A stretch of 10,313 nt of DNA from CAIJMU01 sp035531315 (GTDB lineage Bacteria > Spirochaetota > Spirochaetia > Treponematales > Rectinemataceae). The notes beneath the pieces are model-generated. The model was not told the origin of the DNA. It did not search any database and saw only the letters and a list, made by a program, of their open reading frames with translations. The stretch covers positions 1 through 10,313 of the forward strand of contig DATKTD010000342.1 of assembly GCA_035531315.1 (NCBI GenBank), given 5' to 3'. The translations under genes were made by a program, and so were the position numbers. Every line of letters begins with the position of its first letter. Within the stretch, counting starts at the first letter, position 1. Below, one piece after another: positions 5,785 through 10,313 of this stretch.

Positions 5785-7728
5785 TCAAACCGTCGGGAAG
5801 CGGATGAGGTTACGCGTACCTCCCTTGAAACTGGTTTCGATCCTGCCGCCGATCTGCCCCACCAGGCCCTCGACTACCATGCGGCCGAAGCCCCGTCCAT
5901 CCATGCCGAGGGTCGTGCCGACGCCGTCATCCTCGATCCGCAGGACCGCCTCCTCGCCCTCCCGCCAGAGCGACAGGCCGATCGTTCCGGCCCGGTCCCC
6001 GGGAAAGGCGTGTTTGTAAGCATTGGTGACAAGTTCGTTGGCGATGATGCCGAGGGGCATCAGGATGCTCGCGTCGAGGACGAGGGGCTGAAGCTCCTTG
6101 CGTACCGCGACCTTGTCCCGATGGCTGTACTGATCGGCCAGGGCCTCGGCTATATCCCCGAGATAGGCGGCCGCGTCGGTCCTGGAAACCGACTCGGCGC
6201 GATAGAGCTTGTCGTAGAGGAGCATCATGCTGGTCAGCCTCGCCCCGGCGTCGCCAAGGGCCGAGCGCACCTTGGGGTCCTCGGAGGCACGGGCCTGAAG
6301 ATCGAGGAGGGAAGCCATGGCGTTCATGTTGTTCTTGATGCGGTGATGGACCTCCATGAGGAGGAGTTCCTTCTCGCGCCGGCTCTCCTCCAGGGCGAGC
6401 TCCGAGCGCCTTCGCCTTTCGATCTCCTCCTTGAGTTCCTCGAAGTCGGTCTTGAGACTTTCTTTCATATGAAGGAGATCGAGGCGGAAGGCCTCGATCT
6501 CGCGGATCTGGCTCGGTTTGAGCGCCGCCGCCTCTTCCCAGCGCCCCTCGGCGACAGCCTCGGCGAAGGCCGAGAAATGCCGCACCCTGGCGGCGATGAG
6601 GCCGGTAAGCATGACGGCCAGGAGGGAGAGGACGACCATGGCGAGGAGGACCGAAATGACGGTCTCGTCCAAGATCCTCTCCATGCCCTTCTGAATGGCC
6701 TTTTCGGGGTAGAGGGTGACGAGGCGCCAGCCGAGACCGGCGGGTTCGGAAAGGCCCATAGCCATGACGAGGAGGCGTTGGCCTTCGTAGCTTATCTCGA
6801 CATGAGAAAGGCCGGGGCCCTCCCCCTTCGACTGGGCGATGAGGGCCCGGGAGGCCTCGGCCACGCGAAGGTCGGGGCTTTGGTCGCCGCGGAGGCGTGC
6901 AAGTCCGGGGCCGGACATCGTCGAGCCGCCAGTGGGTCGCTCCGGAGCGCCCTGGGCGTCGGAGGGAGAGACGACCAGAAGGTTCCTGCTGTCGAGAATG
7001 AAACTCGTGCCACCCTCGCTCGAACTCAGATCCTTCAGAAAGCCGGCGATCTGGGACAGGAAGAGGTCGACGGACACGACGGCGACGAGGCTTCCGTTCC
7101 GATCGAAGACGGGCCTGGCGGCCGAGATTACCGAGTCCTTCCCCGTGTAAAGAGGAAGAATGTCGGTCCAGATGGGCCCTCCCCTGGCGACGCTCTCCTT
7201 GAACCATGGACGTTGCCGCGCGTCGAAGGATGCCAGGCTTCCCAGCGGACGGGTCTTCCGGCCTCGACCGTCGACGGAGTAGCGGACGAGGGGGCCGGCG
7301 GCGAAGCCGGCCGTCTCGCTCAGGTACTCCCTTCCCCCCGGGCCCTCGCGCCCGGCCACGATGATGCCGCCTGAAGGGCTCCCGACATAGACACTCGCGA
7401 TGGAGGGATTGGCCCGCACGAGGGACAGCAGATGCGTTTCGATGAAGGCGGGGGCGGCGGGGTCGAGATCGCCGGTGAGATAGGCTTGGGCGTCGATGGC
7501 GTCGAGGTTGAGGGCCGTGGAGAGAAAGCCCACGATGCGTCCTCCGATGGCCTTCACGGTGTCGGTGAAAAGGCGATCGGTGTTCTGCTCGATGGCGAGA
7601 CGACTGTTGCCGAGGCCGATGAGGCCGACGGTGATGGAGGCCCCGAGCATGGGACCGACGATCATCACGATGAGAATCCAGCGGACCGAATAGTTGAGTC
7701 GACCGGTCGGCGACAATCGCAGCCCCAT
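5785..7728 (-). CDS. Cache-domain sensor histidine kinase, HisKA_2 family
   Basis: A 647-residue membrane kinase. One helix (about 14-39) anchors a large periplasmic double-Cache sensor (about 40-353), whose signature includes RQRPWFKESVARGGPIWTD (about 174-192). A second helix (357-382) leads to a short linker and coiled coil (about 420-455). The H-box is EVHHRIKNNMNAM; the His before Arg (His462) is the expected phosphoacceptor. ATPase motifs are the N-box IANELVTNAYKH (562-573), G1 EDDGVG (599-604) and G2 GRGFG (611-615). Double-Cache sensors usually bind small organic ligands such as amino acids or organic acids; the ligand here is unknown. The ATG at 7728 is chosen because AGGAGG lies eight bases before it and the membrane anchor follows closely; a start 15 codons upstream is less likely. 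No receiver-domain protein is adjacent. The STAS gene downstream is the likely operon partner. Confidence 0.93.
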   Translation of the reverse strand: MGLRLSPTGRLNYSVRWILIVMIVGPMLGASITVGLIGLGNSRLAIEQNTDRLFTDTVKAIGGRIVGFLSTALNLDAIDAQAYLTGDLDPAAPAFIETHLLSLVRANPSIASVYVGSPSGGIIVAGREGPGGREYLSETAGFAAGPLVRYSVDGRGRKTRPLGSLASFDARQRPWFKESVARGGPIWTDILPLYTGKDSVISAARPVFDRNGSLVAVVSVDLFLSQIAGFLKDLSSSEGGTSFILDSRNLLVVSPSDAQGAPERPTGGSTMSGPGLARLRGDQSPDLRVAEASRALIAQSKGEGPGLSHVEISYEGQRLLVMAMGLSEPAGLGWRLVTLYPEKAIQKGMERILDETVISVLLAMVVLSLLAVMLTGLIAARVRHFSAFAEAVAEGRWEEAAALKPSQIREIEAFRLDLLHMKESLKTDFEELKEEIERRRRSELALEESRREKELLLMEVHHRIKNNMNAMASLLDLQARASEDPKVRSALGDAGARLTSMMLLYDKLYRAESVSRTDAAAYLGDIAEALADQYSHRDKVAVRKELQPLVLDASILMPLGIIANELVTNAYKHAFPGDRAGTIGLSLWREGEEAVLRIEDDGVGTTLGMDGRGFGRMVVEGLVGQIGGRIETSFKGGTRNLIRFPTV

Positions 7729-7774
7729 GAAGCCCCCCTCCTCAAGGCCGACTCGCCGGCCGGCGGAAGACAAT

Positions 7775-7780
7775 AATATA
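7775..7780 (-). promoter_or_regulatory. Possible -10 element for the Cache kinase gene
   Basis: On the minus strand, TATATT (7780-7775) stands out in the 124-base divergent gap between the kinase start (7728) and the glycosidase-like gene (7853). It would start transcription about 40 bases before the ATG. No good -35 is seen at 16-18 bases, so this is tentative. The gap must carry control signals for both divergent genes. Confidence 0.25.
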
Positions 7781-7852
7781 GCGCATGGAAAGAATCCCGC
7801 ATGTCGGGCCTTTTCGCTTTATGCGTGGAAAAATCGGCGTCATACTGCGAGC

Positions 7853-8860
7853 ATGACGATAGCCGACTTCCTCGCCCTCGACTGGAGCGACGATGGGCAG
7901 GCACTCATCGAAGCGCCCCTTCCCTCGCCCATCCTCGCCGACCCGAGTTTCCTCTTTCCCGCGGAGACGCCAGACGGCAGTTGGGCCCTCTTCGCCCATA
8001 CGGCCTTCGGCATCAGGCGCTACTCCTCGGCCGATGGCCTGGTCTGGCGAGACCGTGGAATGGTCCTCCGCAACGCGATGCGGGCCTTCGTTCGCCGCGT
8101 CGACGGCGAGTACCTCCTCTGCTTCGAGCGCTACCGCCCCCTGGCCATTCCCCTGCAGCTCCTCCCGCGGCGGCCGCGCTGGCGCTCGCGTCTCGAATAC
8201 GCGCGAAGCCTCGACCTCCGCTCATGGTCCCGCCCCGAGCCCCTCCTCGAGGCGGATTTCGAATGGGCCAAGGACGAAGGGCTCGGCGAATCGGTATCCA
8301 ATCCCTGCCTCGTCCCGACAAAAGACGGCTGGAGACTTTGGTTCTCGGCCTCCCTCGTGACCATCCCCGACTGCGGCTTCGACGAGCCCCGCTTTATCGG
8401 CTGCGCGGAGGCCGCCGTGCCGAGGGGGCCCTTCCGCGCCGAGGCCCTCCCGCGCATCGGGCCCGGCGAAGGCCGGGCCGCCCCCCGGGCTGGCCTCGTC
8501 GGCACCGTGAGCAGCCCCGACCCCCATGATGGCGCCGAACTCGGGGCCGGATCGATAAAGGTCTTCGAGCTCGCGGACGGCTGGCTCGGCCTCCAGAATC
8601 GCATCTACCGCGACGAGGAGGGTCGATCTCGCTCGGCCCTCTTCATCCTCCGTTCGGATGACGGCCTCGCATTCCGCTCGGCCCGGGAGGCTCCCCTCCT
8701 CGCCCCCTCTACGGGATGGCGCTCGAGCCATGTCTACGCCTGCGATTGCCGCCGCGACCCTGCCGATGGGGCCTGGTACCTCTACTACAACGCCCGTGAC
8801 GGTTGGTACAAGACGGAGGGGAGGGAGAGGATTGGGAGGATCGTGGCCAAAGCGAGTTAG
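7853..8860 (+). CDS. Five-bladed beta-propeller glycosidase-like protein (GH43/GH32 clan type)
   Basis: A 335-residue protein without signal peptide, so probably cytoplasmic. Its repeated blade pattern of the five-bladed propeller superfamily (GH32, 43, 62, 68, 117, 130) is visible: LADPSFLFP near residue 28 with Asp30, RYSSADGLVWRDRG (56-69), YARSLDLRSWSRPEPLL (116-132), SVSNPCLVPTKDGWRLWFSA (147-166), GSIKVFELADGWLGLQNRIY (233-252), and SSHVYACD with WYLYYNARDGW (291-318). Asp30, Glu146 and the acidic residues after blade three are candidates for catalysis, but I cannot assign the active site, so hydrolase, phosphorylase or non-catalytic sugar binder remain open. The ATG at 7853 is chosen where the blade-like sequence begins; its Shine-Dalgarno is weak (GCGAGC close to the start). 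It is divergent from the Cache kinase, and its stop lies four bases from that of the opposing coiled-coil gene. Confidence 0.78.
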   Translation: MTIADFLALDWSDDGQALIEAPLPSPILADPSFLFPAETPDGSWALFAHTAFGIRRYSSADGLVWRDRGMVLRNAMRAFVRRVDGEYLLCFERYRPLAIPLQLLPRRPRWRSRLEYARSLDLRSWSRPEPLLEADFEWAKDEGLGESVSNPCLVPTKDGWRLWFSASLVTIPDCGFDEPRFIGCAEAAVPRGPFRAEALPRIGPGEGRAAPRAGLVGTVSSPDPHDGAELGAGSIKVFELADGWLGLQNRIYRDEEGRSRSALFILRSDDGLAFRSAREAPLLAPSTGWRSSHVYACDCRRDPADGAWYLYYNARDGWYKTEGRERIGRIVAKAS

Positions 8861-8864
8861 GACC

Positions 8865-9362
8865 TCAGGCGCCCTTGCCGCCGAGCTTGTCCTTGAGGGC
8901 CTGGAGCCCCGCATCCGCGCCGGCCGAGGCCTCTGCGGCGGCGGACTCCGACTCGAGCGCGGCCATCTGCGCCTCGAGGGAGCTACCGCCGGGGCCCTCG
9001 TCGAGAAGGGTCCCCGTCAGCATCTGGAGTTCGGCGAGGAGGCGGTCGGGGTCGACGCTCCGCTCCTTGGCCGCGACCATCGGCAGCTTTTCGCGAATGC
9101 GCCTGACCTTGGCCTCGATGTCCGCCAGCTCGGCGAGGAGGGGGGCTCGCTTGGCTTCCAGCTCCTCGAGCCTGGCCTTGGCGGCCTGCGCGAGATCGGC
9201 CATACCCTTGCCTTCGGCCAGGGCTACCCGCTTGCCCCAGAGGGCGATGTCGGCATCGACGGCCTCGATGGCCTTGCGGGCCAGCTTCGCGCTCGTGGCG
9301 TAATCGAGGAGATAGGCCTTGGCGCCCGCGAGATCGAGGCCGGAAAGATCGGTATCGTCCAT
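8865..9362 (-). CDS. Coiled-coil protein of unknown function
   Basis: A 165-residue, Ala/Leu/Glu/Lys-rich protein that I cannot assign to a named family. Residues about 10-110 are almost entirely charged amphipathic helix (for example LAQAAKARLEELEAKRAPLL), with heptad-like leucines predicting a coiled coil. A Gly/Ser-rich break (GPGGSS, near 123-128) precedes a second short helix and a tail, LKDKLGGKGA. No signal peptide or membrane segment is present, so it should be cytosolic. Its composition loosely recalls PspA/IM30-like or cell-division coiled-coil proteins, but nothing specific supports that. It lies 21 bases after the stop of the outer-membrane barrel gene and probably shares its transcript. 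The gap holds a run of nine G with GGGGAG about nine bases before the ATG serving as the ribosome site. Confidence 0.75.
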   Translation of the reverse strand: MDDTDLSGLDLAGAKAYLLDYATSAKLARKAIEAVDADIALWGKRVALAEGKGMADLAQAAKARLEELEAKRAPLLAELADIEAKVRRIREKLPMVAAKERSVDPDRLLAELQMLTGTLLDEGPGGSSLEAQMAALESESAAAEASAGADAGLQALKDKLGGKGA

Positions 9363-9372
9363 CTCGTCGTCT

Positions 9373-9381
9373 CCCCCCCCC
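9373..9381 (-). repeat. Run of nine G just upstream of the coiled-coil gene
   Basis: Nine consecutive C on the plus strand (G on the transcribed strand) fill nearly half of the 21-base gap between the barrel gene stop and the coiled-coil start. It overlaps the place where the Shine-Dalgarno must lie, so a length change would alter the spacing between ribosome site and ATG. It is the longest single-base run I noticed in the window. Confidence 0.85.
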
Positions 9382-9383
9382 GA

Positions 9384-10313
9384 TCAGAGCTTGATGTCCG
9401 CGCCGGCGCCGAAGCCGAGGCCGCCGTAGCCGGAGAAGAAGCTGCTCACCGGCAGCCAGCCCTCCACCCCGCCCTCGACAAAGGCACGGAGATCGCGGGT
9501 GAAGAGCCAGGAAATCTTGCCCCAGGCCTGGGCCCCGACATGCGAGAAGAAGTTGGTGTCCGTCGAGGTGCTCGTGATCGCCTCGAAGACATGGACGTAG
9601 CTGGCGCCGATTCCCGCATAGCCCGTCAAGGTTAGCCTTCCGAAGCCTAGGTCGTATTCCGCCCCGAGGGTGACGTTTACCGGCACGAAAAAGGCGGTGA
9701 AGAGGCCGATCGTCTGGTCGACGGGCACCTGGGCCGCGACATAGGGCCTGACGTCGTAGAAGCCCCGGGAGAGCACGGCGCGGGCGCCGGGAAGGAAGGT
9801 CCAATGGTTCGGCATGCCGACGAGGTGGAGGTAGGGATCGAGGTCGACCCCGAGACGCGGAATCTCGCGGAGCTGGGCGCTCGAGTCGGCCTCCCTCGCG
9901 CCGAAGACCGCCCTTCCCGTCGAAACCTCGGCCCCGACATTCTTGATCACGATAAGGCCCACTTCGCGGTCGTCGCGGAGCCCCGCCACCGTGCCGAGCC
10001 GCTCGATGGAGTATTCGTCGCCCACCTTCACGCCCATGTTCCGGCCGAGGGCCATCGTCACCGAATCGCCCTTTACCTCGAGAACCTTGCTCTTCATCTG
10101 GAAGGCGGAAATCTTGCGAATCTCGTAGGTCAGCTGCATGGGAATGCCGCCGATGGCGTCGGATATGGCCTGGAACTGATTGGCCTTCGAGTTGCCGCTG
10201 GTGACGACATGGGCCTGGCCGAGGATCGAGGCGCCCGAGGCCACGTCGAGGAAGGTGACGTCGACCGTAAGGCTCGCCTCCCAGCGCAGGGTCTTCTGGT
10301 TGTACTGCGAGTC
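9384..10313 (-). CDS. CsgG/FlgT_C-like protein with C-terminal outer-membrane beta-barrel (5' end outside window)
   Basis: An open frame enters at the right edge in phase (DSQYNQKTLRWEAS...) and continues for 309 codons to TGA at 9384-9386, so the signal peptide and first domain lie outside the window. The visible N-terminal part (about 1-65; VTFLDVASGASILGQAHVVT) looks like the end of a CsgG/LpoB-type fold. Next is an SH3-like FlgT_C-type domain (about 73-137) with the turn LGRNMGVKVGDEYSI. From about residue 153 to the end, alternating hydrophobic/aromatic strands (VRPYVAAQVPVDQ, LTLTGYAGIGASYVHVFEA, GYGGLGFGAGADIKL) suggest an eight-stranded or similar outer-membrane barrel. A role in the outer membrane or periplasm is inferred; in relatives such domains occur in curli export, flagellar and lipoprotein-associated factors. 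A GTG at 10244 is only an internal codon. The coiled-coil gene follows in the same direction. Confidence 0.8.
   Translation of the reverse strand, partial: DSQYNQKTLRWEASLTVDVTFLDVASGASILGQAHVVTSGNSKANQFQAISDAIGGIPMQLTYEIRKISAFQMKSKVLEVKGDSVTMALGRNMGVKVGDEYSIERLGTVAGLRDDREVGLIVIKNVGAEVSTGRAVFGAREADSSAQLREIPRLGVDLDPYLHLVGMPNHWTFLPGARAVLSRGFYDVRPYVAAQVPVDQTIGLFTAFFVPVNVTLGAEYDLGFGRLTLTGYAGIGASYVHVFEAITSTSTDTNFFSHVGAQAWGKISWLFTRDLRAFVEGGVEGWLPVSSFFSGYGGLGFGAGADIKL

Noticed and set aside
5404..7374. 656-codon open frame on the plus strand opposite the Cache kinase
   Set aside because: It is antisense to a kinase with complete motifs, shows no domain, and is the expected by-product of GC-rich codon usage.
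8222..8914. 230-codon minus-strand frame opposite the beta-propeller gene
   Set aside because: Shadow frame rich in Gly/Arg/Glu, overlapping both a propeller gene and the end of the coiled-coil gene.
1..10313. CRISPR array, tRNA, rRNA, transposase or phage genes
   Set aside because: No regularly spaced direct repeats, no cloverleaf or rRNA motif and no transposase, integrase or phage protein was recognised on either strand.

Overview
This is a 10.3 kb window of GC-rich bacterial DNA. Most genes have a strong C/G preference at third codon positions and the usual shadow ORFs on the opposite strand. The gene mix suggests a GC-rich spirochaete or a similar free-living diderm: a 7TM-DISM sensor kinase, a Cache/HisKA_2 kinase next to a STAS protein, a cytosolic beta-propeller glycosidase-like protein, and a CsgG/FlgT-like outer-membrane barrel protein. 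That assignment is inference from gene content, because the window contains no rRNA or other phylogenetic marker.

Layout. Positions 1-1960 (minus) hold the 5' part of a 7TM-DISM histidine kinase that runs off the left edge inside its ATPase domain. Positions 1961-3834 form an accessory-looking stretch on the plus strand: a doubtful 65-codon ORF (2012-2209), a GNAT acetyltransferase (2247-2714), a spacer full of hairpins (2715-2934) and a class I SAM methyltransferase (2935-3741). The GNAT and methyltransferase genes have relaxed third-position composition unlike their neighbours, which fits acquired DNA. Positions 3835-5115 (plus) encode a YegD-like Hsp70 ATPase with no substrate-binding domain, behind a plausible sigma-70 promoter. 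It converges on a minus-strand pair: a Cache-domain HisKA_2 sensor kinase (5785-7728), followed by a STAS domain fused to a zinc ribbon (5122-5676). A strong 44-base stem-loop sits between these two and touches the Shine-Dalgarno of the STAS gene. Positions 7853-8860 (plus, divergent from the kinase) encode a five-bladed beta-propeller glycosidase-like protein. It converges on a second minus-strand pair: a coiled-coil protein (8865-9362), preceded by a CsgG/FlgT_C-type protein with a C-terminal outer-membrane barrel (9384 to the right edge).

How the genes may work together. Two separate sensor kinases lie here with no response regulator beside either. The Cache kinase and the STAS-zinc ribbon protein share strand and order and may form one signalling unit. 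The barrel protein and the coiled-coil protein lie 21 bp apart and probably form an envelope-related transcription unit, with a run of nine G in the gap. No CRISPR array, tRNA, rRNA, insertion sequence or phage gene was seen. I found no clearly new multi-gene system. The most unusual items are the STAS-zinc ribbon fusion with its hairpin-blocked start, the long insert in the first kinase's dimerisation domain, and the stacked palindromes between the two cassette-like genes.
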